NCBI GenBank assembly: GCA_964364175.1
Contig: CAYILR010000014.1
Coordinates: forward strand, 1-64,000
Source of the DNA: CAYILR01 sp964364175
Lineage (GTDB): Bacteria; Bdellovibrionota; UBA1018
Direction of reading: 5' to 3'
Length of the DNA stretch: 64,000 nucleotides
The notes below the pieces were generated by a model. The model was not told the DNA's origin and did no database searches. It saw nothing but the letters and a program-made list of their open reading frames with translations. The position numbers were made by a program, and so were the translations under genes. The stretch's first letter is position 1. Each line of letters begins with the position of its first letter. Positions 17,749 through 25,533 of the stretch are shown here, piece after piece.

Positions 17749-18238
17749 GGTTGCAGCTGTCCTGTGTTGGATTGTAGAAATTTCATCAATTTTGGCCGCC
17801 GAGCTTCCCGGACGCATCAGCTCGCAGCTTGCGGATTTGGGCGAAGTCCACAAACTCTATTTGGCGCAAGGGTTGGCCTCGGTAGTTCAACTTCCTTATC
17901 CGATCACTGAGGTGAAGCTGGGTAATCCAGACGACATTCAGGCCGTCATTTCAAAGACGCTTCCGTCGGAGGTCACTCTGATTCTGAAGAGGTCTACTGT
18001 TCAACCCACGAACCTCATCATTCGCTGCGGGGTCAGAACATTTGTTTTTGATGTGATTCCATCCAAGAAAACGCATCAGGATCTTGTGCGGATTTCTGGG
18101 AGCTATGGGGCTCCGCAGATGCAGGACATGGGTGCGGTGCTGATTGATTCCAGTCGGGGCAAAGAGGCTGCTAAAGAGAACGCTCCTAAATCCAGCGATA
18201 TGGTGTTGATTGATTCGAGTGCTGGAGGTCACGAATGA
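17723..18238 (+). CDS. TraK/VirB9-like secretin-domain protein
   Basis: 171 residues starting at GTG 17723 with GGGAGG upstream. A signal peptide (to about residue 26) is followed by a VirB9/TraK N-terminal-type domain, visible in PITEVKLGNPDDI and TNLIIRCGVRTFVFDV. This domain forms part of the outer-membrane core. It is short: the C-terminal part present in longer VirB9 proteins is missing. The tail repeats VLIDSS twice (AVLIDSSRG, MVLIDSSAG), an internal duplication of unknown purpose. Confidence 0.7.
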   Translation: MFTKQRSIRVAAVLCWIVEISSILAAELPGRISSQLADLGEVHKLYLAQGLASVVQLPYPITEVKLGNPDDIQAVISKTLPSEVTLILKRSTVQPTNLIIRCGVRTFVFDVIPSKKTHQDLVRISGSYGAPQMQDMGAVLIDSSRGKEAAKENAPKSSDMVLIDSSAGGHE

Positions 18239-19110
18239 TTGCGTGGTTTGGGTTTTTGACGGCACTCGCTTGGGCTGATCCTGCGCCTCCACCGCGGGGG
18301 TTGAGTCGTTGCGCCGCTCATCCATCGGAATGCGGTTGGAATCATGATGTAGGGCAACCTAAAGAACGAAACCCTAGTGCTTCGAATACTGCTGCGTCAG
18401 CGGACAGCAAATCCAAAAAAACTTCAGTCAAAGTAGCCAAGCCCGTGGCCATTGAAATGCCAGGAAACCTTCCCGCTTATCAAACGGCAAACGCACGGGC
18501 TGCTACCGAGGCTTCCGACGAAATCGTGATTGTCGCCGAAAAACCTCTGGGGGCTTTGCTCCCTGGACTCCGAGCCGGAGATATTCTCCAGGCCGAAATT
18601 GAGCAGTCCATCAAGGCTTCACCCAGCGTGCCTACACCTGTTCGAGCGCGGGTCACTCAGGGGCGCTTTCGCGGAGCATTTGTTTTGGGGTCCGCAACTT
18701 TTGATCGTGAACTCAAACGGGTACTCCTCGTATTTGAGCACATGCGACTACCCGGAAACGAGACCACCTATGCTCTCAAAGCAACAGGCTTGGCGGCCAG
18801 TGGGCAAGTGGGTCTCGAAGGTGACTACCACACGCAAGAGGGACTTTTCTTTGCTGCCGAGATTTTGACCGCGGGCGCTGCAGGCTACGCGGACGCGACG
18901 ACGCAAAGAAATCAGACTCTGCTGGGCACTTACCAGACCGCGCCTACTCTCGCTAATGCGTCGAAACAAGGAGCCGTGACCGCTCTCTCGAAATCAGCAG
19001 AACGTTTTGCCGAGCGTGAGCGCACGGCTCCTGAGTACACCGAAATCGAAGGTGGGCGCGAGATTCAAATCATTCTCGAAGCGAGTCCAACAGAGAGTAC
19101 AGGCACATGA
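18235..19110 (+). CDS. VirB10/TraB/TrbI-like core protein (short form)
   Basis: 291 residues. The N-terminus is signal-like (ending AWADP), followed by a proline-, serine- and lysine-rich linker to about residue 85. From about 100 the TrbI/VirB10 beta-barrel domain is recognisable (LRAGDILQAEIEQSI, then VRARVTQGRFRGAFVLGSA and RVLLVFEHMRLP). VirB10 normally spans both membranes and is larger. Here a cleavable signal seems to replace the inner-membrane anchor, so the protein may be only the outer core. ATG follows GGAGG. Confidence 0.78.
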   Translation: MIAWFGFLTALAWADPAPPPRGLSRCAAHPSECGWNHDVGQPKERNPSASNTAASADSKSKKTSVKVAKPVAIEMPGNLPAYQTANARAATEASDEIVIVAEKPLGALLPGLRAGDILQAEIEQSIKASPSVPTPVRARVTQGRFRGAFVLGSATFDRELKRVLLVFEHMRLPGNETTYALKATGLAASGQVGLEGDYHTQEGLFFAAEILTAGAAGYADATTQRNQTLLGTYQTAPTLANASKQGAVTALSKSAERFAERERTAPEYTEIEGGREIQIILEASPTESTGT

Positions 19111-19140
19111 GAGTAATTCGAAATCACTTCAATCCAACCA

Positions 19141-19196
19141 GAGGAGTCGGTGGAGGAATCATCAGAGGAGAACTCTGCTCTAGCGACTCCTCCACC
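19141..19196. repeat. Short dyads before the large palindrome
   Basis: GGTGGAGG (19149-19156) can pair with CCTCCACC (19189-19196), and GAGGAGTCG (19141-19149) with CGACTCCTC (19184-19192); these pairings compete. A small inner hairpin CAGAG/CTCTG lies at 19163-19177. The overlap of alternative stems just ahead of the 155-bp palindrome gives the region the look of a transfer origin or a structured leader. Confidence 0.5.
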
Positions 19197-19349
19197 CCCA
19201 CTGGGAATTTGTCTTTATTTTCGAATACCTGTGTAAATGTTGCGCGGCGACCGAATCCACACCCCGCCCCCACAACGACATGTGAGCGGGGTGTGGATTC
19301 GGTCTGGACAAATTTAACAGTGAAAACAAAGACAAATTCCCAGTGGGGG
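19195..19349. repeat. 155-bp near-perfect palindrome, candidate oriT
   Basis: The outer arms 19195-19222 and 19322-19349 are reverse complements over 28 bases with one mismatch. Inside them 19251-19267 and 19286-19302 are perfect 17-base reverse complements (arm CCGAATCCACACCCCGC). The whole forms one long interrupted hairpin. It lies in the only sizeable gap of the conjugation operon, immediately upstream of the replication-relaxation and coupling-protein genes. Origins of transfer typically carry such inverted repeats next to relaxosome genes. A transcript attenuator or a miniature mobile element are the alternatives. Confidence 0.6.
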
Positions 19350-19364
19350 CGGTTGGGTTCAAGT

Positions 19365-19389
19365 GGGGTTGAGGGTGGGGTTCTGGGGG
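19365..19389 (+). other. G-quadruplex-type sequence
   Basis: Four G-runs on the plus strand, 19365-19368, 19373-19375, 19377-19380 and 19385-19389, are separated by loops of 4, 1 and 4 bases. This meets the standard intramolecular quadruplex pattern. It lies between the large palindrome and the start of the replication-relaxation gene, and could affect translation of that gene or strand separation during transfer. Confidence 0.55.
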
Positions 19390-19396
19390 TGGAGGG

Positions 19397-20080
19397 ATGG
19401 TAATACAAAAACGGGACCAGGAAATCCTAAGAGTCTGCTATGAGCAGCAGTTTCTGACAACAGAGCACGTGATTCAGTATTTTTTTAAAGTGGGTCAGTG
19501 GAGGCGTGCGTATGAGAGGATTTCGGAACTGAAGTCAGGTGGCTTTTTACGGGCTGAAAAGAATGTGCTTTTTGATCAGCTTCAGATTTTACGACTGACC
19601 TCTTACGGACAACGTCTAGTGCTTTCAAGCGCCCCAATCGAAGTTCCTCAGGTCAGACGCCTAGATCCCAGGACTCTGGTTCACGATACGATTGTGACTT
19701 CTGTGAGACTGAGACTTTCCGATTTTTGGGATGGAAGTTGGATTCCCGAGCGGGTGATCAAACAAGACGAATATCCTCAAATTCCAGATGGGCTATTTGT
19801 TTTTCAGAGTGGCAAGAAAGTGGCCGTCGAAGTCGAAAATTCTCCCAAAGACAGAGCTCGATTTTTTCAGAATATGGAGCGTTGGCGAAAAACGGACGTC
19901 AAGCTCGTGCTTTTTATAGCGACGACGCCGGCGCTTGTTGCGCGTATCGAAGGCTATTTGAAGGAAGGACCGCAAGGTCTTCCGCTGGCTCTGGTCTTTT
20001 GGGACGAACTCAAAAAGCGTGCAGTAAAAGTGTGGACCCCATCGGGTTCGGTCGATGTTTTTAATCGGAAGGAATATTAA
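19397..20080 (+). CDS. Replication-relaxation family protein
   Basis: 227 residues. An N-terminal winged-helix region (DQEILRVCYEQQFLTTEHV, then RAYERISELKSGGFL) is followed by an alpha/beta domain with VAVEVENSPKDRARF, which resembles the nuclease-like half of the replication-relaxation (Replic_Relax) family known from conjugative elements. It may be a relaxosome component acting at the adjacent palindrome. The ATG at 19397 directly abuts GGAGGG, which is unusually close, so translation may be controlled or start slightly differently. No HUH or other classical relaxase motif is present. Confidence 0.72.
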   Translation: MVIQKRDQEILRVCYEQQFLTTEHVIQYFFKVGQWRRAYERISELKSGGFLRAEKNVLFDQLQILRLTSYGQRLVLSSAPIEVPQVRRLDPRTLVHDTIVTSVRLRLSDFWDGSWIPERVIKQDEYPQIPDGLFVFQSGKKVAVEVENSPKDRARFFQNMERWRKTDVKLVLFIATTPALVARIEGYLKEGPQGLPLALVFWDELKKRAVKVWTPSGSVDVFNRKEY

Positions 20081-20081
20081 A

Positions 20082-21590
20082 ATGCTGAAGCATCATTATC
20101 AAAGTTGGTATGGAGAAAATTTTCACCTGACAGGCACCCAGTGGAATGCGGTGTTAGTTTTGGTTTTGGGTCTTGCTGCTCTCTCAGCACTGAGGCCCAA
20201 GCTGGTTTCGCAGTTACTGATGAGTTTCTTACAAAAGCTGCTCTCCCTGCTCAGAATCAAAAAAGCGGGCCCAGGCATTGAAGTGGCTGGGGAATGGTTG
20301 TCCGACGAAGCACGCCTCAGACACACGCAAATTTCTGGAGCGACCGGCACCGGTAAAACTCTGCTCATGGAACAGATCATCTATGGGGATATCGCTAGGG
20401 GACATGGCGCGATGATCATTGATCCCAAAGGAGATCGTGAGTTTTATGACCGACTGAAGAAATTCTGCAAATCCATCGGACGCGAAAAGGATCTGCACTT
20501 TTTGTCAGCATCCTGGCCTGACGAAAGTGTGCGGTGGAATCCGTGTCGGTTAGGAAATTCGTCAGAGCTGCAAAGCAAGTGGTTTAGATCGGGAGTTTAC
20601 CGCGAACCGTTTTACGCTACCGCTTGCGAGCTAGCACTCTTGGAAGCATTCAACGCTCTTTTGATTGGAGAGTCCGATGGATTTACGCTTTCGGATCTCG
20701 TAAGACAGCTTGAGGTTCAGTCGAAAGCATCCAAAAACCAAAACGTCGAGGGATTGTACAACGAGCTTAAGAACTTTGCGTTCGGTGAATGGGGTCCGAT
20801 CCTTTGCGCAGCACCCGCCCTTCGCGGACAGCAAGCGAATAGAGAAGTAACGCTGCTTGAGATTACGCAAAAAAATGAAATTCTATTCGTGGATTTACCA
20901 ACAGAGTCCAAGGCGATTCAGAGCGCGCGGGTAGGAAAATTACTCCTTCAGGAAATCATGCTGATCTCCGGGCTCAGGAAACACTACTCAGAGCTCAAAA
21001 GTAAGTCGCCATTTTCAATTTTTGTGGACGAGTTCGATGCGTTTGCCACCGAAAATTTTGTGACATTCCAGAATAAAGGACGGTCGTCCGAGTTCATGAT
21101 CCACATCGCGCATCAGACGCTAAGTGACTTGGATCGGATCAGCCCTACGTTTAAAGGACAGATCATGGGCAATTGCAACGTTCGGTATATTTTTAGGCAG
21201 GACTTCCCCGATGACGCCGAAATGTGGTCGCGGTTTTTGGGAACAAAATCTGTCGTCAAAAAGACGTTTCAAACCAAGGATGGCTTCTGGACTGGAAGTT
21301 CTTCCAATCGAGAGACTCAGGAATTTGTGATCCATCCCGATCGCATCAAAAACATGGGCACCGGACAGTGTATTTTTAGCGTCAAAACCGACAGCATACT
21401 CAAAGAACTCAAAATTCCGTTTCCTCTCAAACTACCCAAACGAAAAGCAGGTCGGCTTTTGCGGGGTGAAACAAAAGCGTCCCCCGCGCCTGATTTTAAC
21501 CAAGCCACGAGTGAGCTAGGTGGGATTTTGGAAGAAGCTAGGAAATCAAAAACTGTGATTGGAAAGAGGGGTAACAATGGGTACAATTGA
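20082..21590 (+). CDS. VirD4/TraD-type coupling ATPase
   Basis: ATG 20082 follows GGAAGGA and gives 502 residues; an upstream in-frame start at 20055 lies inside the preceding gene. Two N-terminal hydrophobic stretches precede the ATPase domain with Walker A GATGTGKT near residue 90 and Walker B FVDEFDAFA near 315. The C-terminal section (MGNCNVRYIFRQDFPDDAE) matches TraD/TraG coupling proteins. It would bring DNA to the secretion channel. The ending overlaps the excisionase-like gene. Confidence 0.9.
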   Translation: MLKHHYQSWYGENFHLTGTQWNAVLVLVLGLAALSALRPKLVSQLLMSFLQKLLSLLRIKKAGPGIEVAGEWLSDEARLRHTQISGATGTGKTLLMEQIIYGDIARGHGAMIIDPKGDREFYDRLKKFCKSIGREKDLHFLSASWPDESVRWNPCRLGNSSELQSKWFRSGVYREPFYATACELALLEAFNALLIGESDGFTLSDLVRQLEVQSKASKNQNVEGLYNELKNFAFGEWGPILCAAPALRGQQANREVTLLEITQKNEILFVDLPTESKAIQSARVGKLLLQEIMLISGLRKHYSELKSKSPFSIFVDEFDAFATENFVTFQNKGRSSEFMIHIAHQTLSDLDRISPTFKGQIMGNCNVRYIFRQDFPDDAEMWSRFLGTKSVVKKTFQTKDGFWTGSSSNRETQEFVIHPDRIKNMGTGQCIFSVKTDSILKELKIPFPLKLPKRKAGRLLRGETKASPAPDFNQATSELGGILEEARKSKTVIGKRGNNGYN

Positions 21591-21795
21591 AAATGCGACT
21601 GACAGGGAGCCAGATGAAGTGCTGGAGTGCCTCACCTGGTTGGATTCAAAAGAGGCTGCGAAGTATCTTCGTAAAACAGCCAATGCGTTAAGAATCATGG
21701 TGTACCGGGGTTATCTCCGGCCCAGGCGATTCCGGCATAGGCTCTATTTTCGAAGAATCGAACTCGATCGACTGTTGGAATCCTCACCATTTTGA
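21577..21795 (+). CDS. Excisionase-like helix-turn-helix protein
   Basis: 72 residues from ATG 21577, which follows AGAGGGG. The segment WLDSKEAAKYLRKTANALR with a following basic wing (RRFRHRLYFRRIELDRLL) is a MerR/excisionase-type winged helix (HTH_17). It overlaps the coupling-protein stop and immediately precedes the integrase gene, the normal position for a recombination directionality factor. Confidence 0.82.
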   Translation: MGTIENATDREPDEVLECLTWLDSKEAAKYLRKTANALRIMVYRGYLRPRRFRHRLYFRRIELDRLLESSPF

Positions 21796-21808
21796 AATGG
21801 GAGGAATG

Positions 21809-23029
21809 ATGGCGGTCACAAAATACGAAAAAGACGGGAAAGTTTTCTGGCAGGTGTACGTCGGCATGCGCGGGCGCAAGAATTCGCGCGCGCGCGTGCA
21901 GAAACGAATCACAGGAATCACTTCAGAGCGCGAGGCCATTTCGACTGAAAAACGTCTCCTGCGCGACCTGTCCGAAGAGCTGACAAAGGTCGAAGCGAAA
22001 GGTGCCTTCTGGGGCGAAGTCGTCGAGCGTTGGGCTCGCCACCAAGAGCTTTACCCATCTCGGCGTTACGCGGCGACGACCGTCCAGGACTATGTTGCCA
22101 TGCTATACAACTGGACGGCGCCTTGGCTCAACCGGGTCGCCAGCGAGATCAATCGCGGCGATGGGCGCGAAATCATGCGGCAGGCCGAGGATGCCGGAAA
22201 AAGTGCAAGTCTCCGTAAAAACCTCAAGTACACCATCGGCCAGGTCTATCGCTGGGGAATTGATGAGCGTCTGATCAATGGCGTAACCGAAACCCCGGTA
22301 CACGGTCTTGAACTTACTCGTGATCGTGAGGAGAAACGCCCTGACATTCTGACGGTCGAAGAAATTCGCGACTTGCTTCGCAAGGCCAAGGAGCAAAAGC
22401 ATCCTTGGTATCCAGTCTGGGTGGGCGCCGTGCTCACCGGCTGTCGTAGCGGAGAACTCCATCAGATGAGAAGGTCCGATCTCGAAGTGGTCTCACGCGA
22501 TCAAGCCATAGAGGAAAGCAAAAAGCCGTTCGATAAGCGCCGATTCGGATTCTTGCGCGTCCGCAAAAGCTGGAACACGCGTGCCAAACAAGCTGGTCCG
22601 ACCAAGGCGGGCTACTGGCGCAATGTGCCCGTGTCGAGCGAATTCTACTGGGTTCTAATTCACGATCTTAGAATCGAAAAGATGTCACCAAACGACTTTA
22701 TTTTTCCAAGAGCCTGGGAGTGGGACAAGGGCGAACAAGCCCGCGTGCTCCGCACTTTTTGCATTGGGAACGGACTGCCGTCAGTCAGATTCCACGCCTT
22801 GCGTGCCTGTTTCGCGACTCAGCTCATTTCGACAGGAATTCCCGCGACAGTGGTGATGAAAATCTGCGGATGGAAGGACTTAAAAACCATGCAAAGATAC
22901 ATCCGTCTGGCTGGTGTTGATGAAGCCGGTGCCACAGAAGTGCTCCGGTTCGTTCCGACCGAGGAAGCGGTCATGGAGAAGGTAGTGAACCTTTATGGAC
23001 GCCAAGGGGGCAAGGGTAGCAATGACTAG
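21809..23029 (+). CDS. int: Tyrosine recombinase (integrase)
   Basis: ATG 21809 follows GGGAGG and gives 406 residues. There is an N-terminal arm-binding-type region, a core-binding helical domain and a catalytic domain with Arg in TGCRSGELHQMR (near 213), HALR (near 329-332), a Trp in the usual His/Trp position (GWKDLKTMQ) and the nucleophile Tyr in QRYIRLAG (near 362). All catalytic positions appear intact. It should integrate and excise the conjugative element. A second, diverged copy of its 3' end occurs at 34932-35051. Confidence 0.93.
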   Translation: MAVTKYEKDGKVFWQVYVGMRGRKNSRARVQKRITGITSEREAISTEKRLLRDLSEELTKVEAKGAFWGEVVERWARHQELYPSRRYAATTVQDYVAMLYNWTAPWLNRVASEINRGDGREIMRQAEDAGKSASLRKNLKYTIGQVYRWGIDERLINGVTETPVHGLELTRDREEKRPDILTVEEIRDLLRKAKEQKHPWYPVWVGAVLTGCRSGELHQMRRSDLEVVSRDQAIEESKKPFDKRRFGFLRVRKSWNTRAKQAGPTKAGYWRNVPVSSEFYWVLIHDLRIEKMSPNDFIFPRAWEWDKGEQARVLRTFCIGNGLPSVRFHALRACFATQLISTGIPATVVMKICGWKDLKTMQRYIRLAGVDEAGATEVLRFVPTEEAVMEKVVNLYGRQGGKGSND

Positions 23030-23061
23030 TTATTCTATCTATCTGACTTCATTGAATAATA

Positions 23062-23110
23062 ATTTTAATATTGGCACTACATTTACATTTTATTGTGCCG
23101 ATATTAAAAT
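23062..23110. promoter_or_regulatory. Inverted-repeat operator before the AbiE genes
   Basis: ATTTTAATATTGGCAC (23062-23077) and GTGCCGATATTAAAAT (23095-23110) are reverse complements at 15 of 16 positions, separated by 17 bases, ending eight bases before the antitoxin ATG. AbiEi antitoxins are known to repress their own promoter by binding inverted repeats, so this is the expected autoregulatory site. Confidence 0.75.
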
Positions 23111-23117
23111 AAAGGTC

Positions 23118-23717
23118 ATGAGAAAAAAGGCAGATCTCAAACAACTTAGCCCACTACTCGGCGCACCGAGTTTTACCGCACGCGAGGCAGCCAGCCTCGG
23201 CATGCCTGCAGCCAACCTGGCCTATTACGTGAGGCGCGGCGACCTCGAACGTGTCGCCCACGGCGTATACCGCGCAGCCCAGGCACCCACGACAACCGAT
23301 TTTCGATGGGAAGATCTCGTCACCGCTCTCCAGTCGGTTAAAAACGGCGTCGTTTGCCTGACCACAGCTCTTGCACTTTACGATATCACCGAAGAAATTC
23401 CTCGCCAGCACTGGATTGCAATCAAGAATTCGACTCGTCACCGTTGCGGGTCTGATGTACGAGTCGTAAGAATGAGCAACATGAGCCTGGGCCGCACCAC
23501 TCTGGACGTCGGTGGAATCTCTGTTCCGATCTTCGACCGGGAGCGCACCATCGTGGATTCGTTTCGCTATCTCGGCGCTGAAATTGCTATAAAGGCGCTG
23601 AAATTTGCTCTCGCAAAGAAAGATCGGGGGCAAAGGCTCGACCTACGAAAGCTTGCGCAATACGCGGATCGACTCCGATTCGACATCCAACCTTACGTCT
23701 TGGCGGTGACGACATGA
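23118..23717 (+). CDS. abiEi: AbiEi-type antitoxin / transcriptional repressor
   Basis: ATG 23118 follows AAAGG and gives 199 residues; an upstream frame running from 22995 crosses the operator and is not likely to be translated. The N-terminal winged helix (SFTAREAASLGMPAANLAYYVRRGDL) is followed by the AbiEi C-terminal domain (RHRCGSDVRVVRMSNMSL, then IFDRERTIVDSFR). These are the antitoxin half of a type IV toxin-antitoxin system linked to phage defence. The antitoxin overlaps the toxin gene by four bases and lies just behind the integrase, a usual cargo position. Confidence 0.9.
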   Translation: MRKKADLKQLSPLLGAPSFTAREAASLGMPAANLAYYVRRGDLERVAHGVYRAAQAPTTTDFRWEDLVTALQSVKNGVVCLTTALALYDITEEIPRQHWIAIKNSTRHRCGSDVRVVRMSNMSLGRTTLDVGGISVPIFDRERTIVDSFRYLGAEIAIKALKFALAKKDRGQRLDLRKLAQYADRLRFDIQPYVLAVTT

Positions 23718-24577
23718 ACGAAACCGCACTCAAAGAACGCCTGAAAGTGGTCGCAAAGGATAAGGACGTCCTATTCAACGTCGTTTGGAAACAACTCCTT
23801 CTGGAGCGTTTCCTCGCACGTCTCTCACGTTCCAAACACAACGAACATTTTATTTTTAAAGGCGGCATGCTTCTCTCTCAACGAATCAAGATTGGTCGTG
23901 AGACCACGGATCTCGACTTCCTGATGACACGACTCAAAGGCGAAGCTCCCGCCATTGAGTCCGCATTCCGAGAAATTATCACCGTCAGCAACAGCGATGG
24001 TTTCACTTTCACTTGGAACGCCGTCTCTGAACTCACCCAGCCTCATATGGAATATCCGGGCTTTCGCGTGAATCTGAACGTCGCGCTCGGAAAAATGAAA
24101 GACAAAATCCAGATCGACATTGGCATTGGCGATGCGGTCGAACCCGTCGAGGAACAGTTCCATCCGTTCGAGTATAAGGGCAAGCCACTCTTCGCGGGCG
24201 AGATCACGCTTCTCACGTATCCCGTGGAAACGATCTTTGCTGAAAAGCTCGAAGCCATCGTCTCGAAGGGCGGCCCCAATAGCAGGATGAAGGACTACCA
24301 CGACACGCTGCTGATGCTCCGTGAGCCGGGTTTGATTTCAGCCTCCGCGCTAAGAGCATCCATTGGCGCGACTTTCCGATATCGAAGCACGACTCTTTCT
24401 CTTCCGATCGTCTTTACCGCCGAGGAAATCGTGAAACTGGAGGCATCTTGGGTGCAGCACCTGACGCGGATCGCGAAGTTTCGCGAGCAGCTCAGAATGC
24501 CCACGACAATCCAAGATGTTCTCGCTGAAATCAACGCGTGGCTCTCCGCGAACAGCGTCGAGGAAGTGAAACTATGA
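23714..24577 (+). CDS. abiEii: AbiEii-type nucleotidyltransferase toxin
   Basis: 287 residues. The segment HFIFKGGMLLSQRI followed by TTDLDFLMTR carries the nucleotidyltransferase signature (G..L and paired Asp) of AbiEii/AbiGii toxins, which modify nucleic-acid targets and stop growth when the antitoxin fails. A further KDYHDTLLMLREPG segment is family-like. Coupled to the antitoxin gene. It appears complete. Confidence 0.9.
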   Translation: MNETALKERLKVVAKDKDVLFNVVWKQLLLERFLARLSRSKHNEHFIFKGGMLLSQRIKIGRETTDLDFLMTRLKGEAPAIESAFREIITVSNSDGFTFTWNAVSELTQPHMEYPGFRVNLNVALGKMKDKIQIDIGIGDAVEPVEEQFHPFEYKGKPLFAGEITLLTYPVETIFAEKLEAIVSKGGPNSRMKDYHDTLLMLREPGLISASALRASIGATFRYRSTTLSLPIVFTAEEIVKLEASWVQHLTRIAKFREQLRMPTTIQDVLAEINAWLSANSVEEVKL

Positions 24578-24792
24578 GTGAAAACGCTTGTCACGAAACG
24601 AGGTGCTGTCTACAATAGTCAAAAGCGGGCCGCAAGGCGGCGATTTCTTTCGTTTTGGGTCTGTCACCCCATTTTTTTTTCTCAAAGAATAAACGCCCCA
24701 TTGAGGCAAATAATTAAAAACTTCTCCAGGGGATGAGGGAGAAGGAATGGTTTAATAAAGACAGTTTAAAATAAAAAAATGATTTCAGCGTG
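24578..24792. other. Gap between toxin and acyltransferase genes
   Basis: Non-coding. It contains GGGTCTGTCACCCCA at 24657-24671 followed by a run of T, which could act as a weak terminator (4-bp stem, loop CTGTC). The remainder is AT-rich and shows no gene, and it separates the toxin gene from the oppositely oriented lipid cluster. Confidence 0.5.
24657..24671. repeat. Copy 1 of the 15-bp motif flanking the lipid cluster
   Basis: GGGTCTGTCACCCCA here recurs exactly at 35017-35031, in the same orientation. The two copies bracket the phosphonate/lipid cluster. The core is a small palindrome (GGGT/ACCC around CTGTC), as in REP-like elements. Confidence 0.55.
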
Positions 24793-25533
24793 TTACGTGT
24801 GTTGTTCATACTTCTCTCGAACCTCTCTCGCATATTTTTCAAGATAGGGTTTTCGTTCGGGTCCACGTACGTGGCTCAAGGCCGGGGGAGAAATCAAAGG
24901 TAGAAAGCAGACCTCTACTGTCCCTGGCTGAACACCCCAGCTCCTTCCTCTGTTGATGTTGCGAGGAATGCTGAGATACAAAGGCTGGATCGAACATTTG
25001 AGTTCCGCAGCGAGGTGAAACGCCCCCTTGTTGAATTTGCCAAATTCGCCTGTGGTGATGCGGGTACCCTCGGGCGTGAGGAAAGCGGATTCTCCAGACT
25101 TTTTAAGTTCACGGCACGCTTGGGCAAATTGCCTTTCGCGTTGAACAGGAAAGTCTTGAGTATCTAGATAAAAAACTCTGGCCAAGACCGCCAATGCTGT
25201 TACTGGAAAAATGGGTATTGTTTTTTTGGAGAGAAAAAACCGCGTTCGAGGAAGTCCCAAGGCCAATATGACTAGCATATCGAGGCTTGTCGAATGGTTG
25301 CTGATAAAAATCAGCTGTTCGGAGGAAAAAACGTCAGGACGATGATGGACTTTCAGTTTGATTCCATGCAGCCCTAAAATCATCTCTGCAAGAATCCGCA
25401 ATATTTTTTCAGAAAAAAAGTACCTCGCTCGTCCCAATGTAAAAATGAGCGTGATGGCTCCCAGAACAAAAACGACAAAAATCAAAAAGAAAGCCATTGC
25501 TAACTTTACTACCGGTAGAAAACTATTTTTCAC
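24793..25533 (-). CDS. PlsC-like acyltransferase
   Basis: 246 residues from a GTG start that overlaps the preceding methyltransferase stop. An N-terminal membrane helix is followed by the acyltransferase motifs NHSTSLD (HxxxxD, catalytic His and Asp) and PEGTR, with FNKGAFHLA after it. The family transfers fatty acyl chains to lysophosphatidate or related lipid acceptors at the inner membrane. It is the last gene of the minus-strand arm of the phosphonate/lipid cluster, and a second, different PlsC-like gene ends the plus-strand arm. Confidence 0.9.
   Translation of the reverse strand: MKNSFLPVVKLAMAFFLIFVVFVLGAITLIFTLGRARYFFSEKILRILAEMILGLHGIKLKVHHRPDVFSSEQLIFISNHSTSLDMLVILALGLPRTRFFLSKKTIPIFPVTALAVLARVFYLDTQDFPVQRERQFAQACRELKKSGESAFLTPEGTRITTGEFGKFNKGAFHLAAELKCSIQPLYLSIPRNINRGRSWGVQPGTVEVCFLPLISPPALSHVRGPERKPYLEKYAREVREKYEQHT

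Noticed and set aside
19107..19403. A 98-codon open frame across the large palindrome
   Set aside because: It follows the inverted repeats, has a Pro/Gly/Thr-rich composition forced by them and no recognisable domain; the DNA structure explains it better.
22995..23117. N-terminal extension of the AbiEi frame
   Set aside because: It would be translated through the operator and has no ribosome site; ATG 23118 is well placed.
24657..24680. GGGTCTGTCACCC plus T-run as a strong terminator
   Set aside because: The stem is only four base pairs; it is kept as a repeat motif with weak terminator potential.
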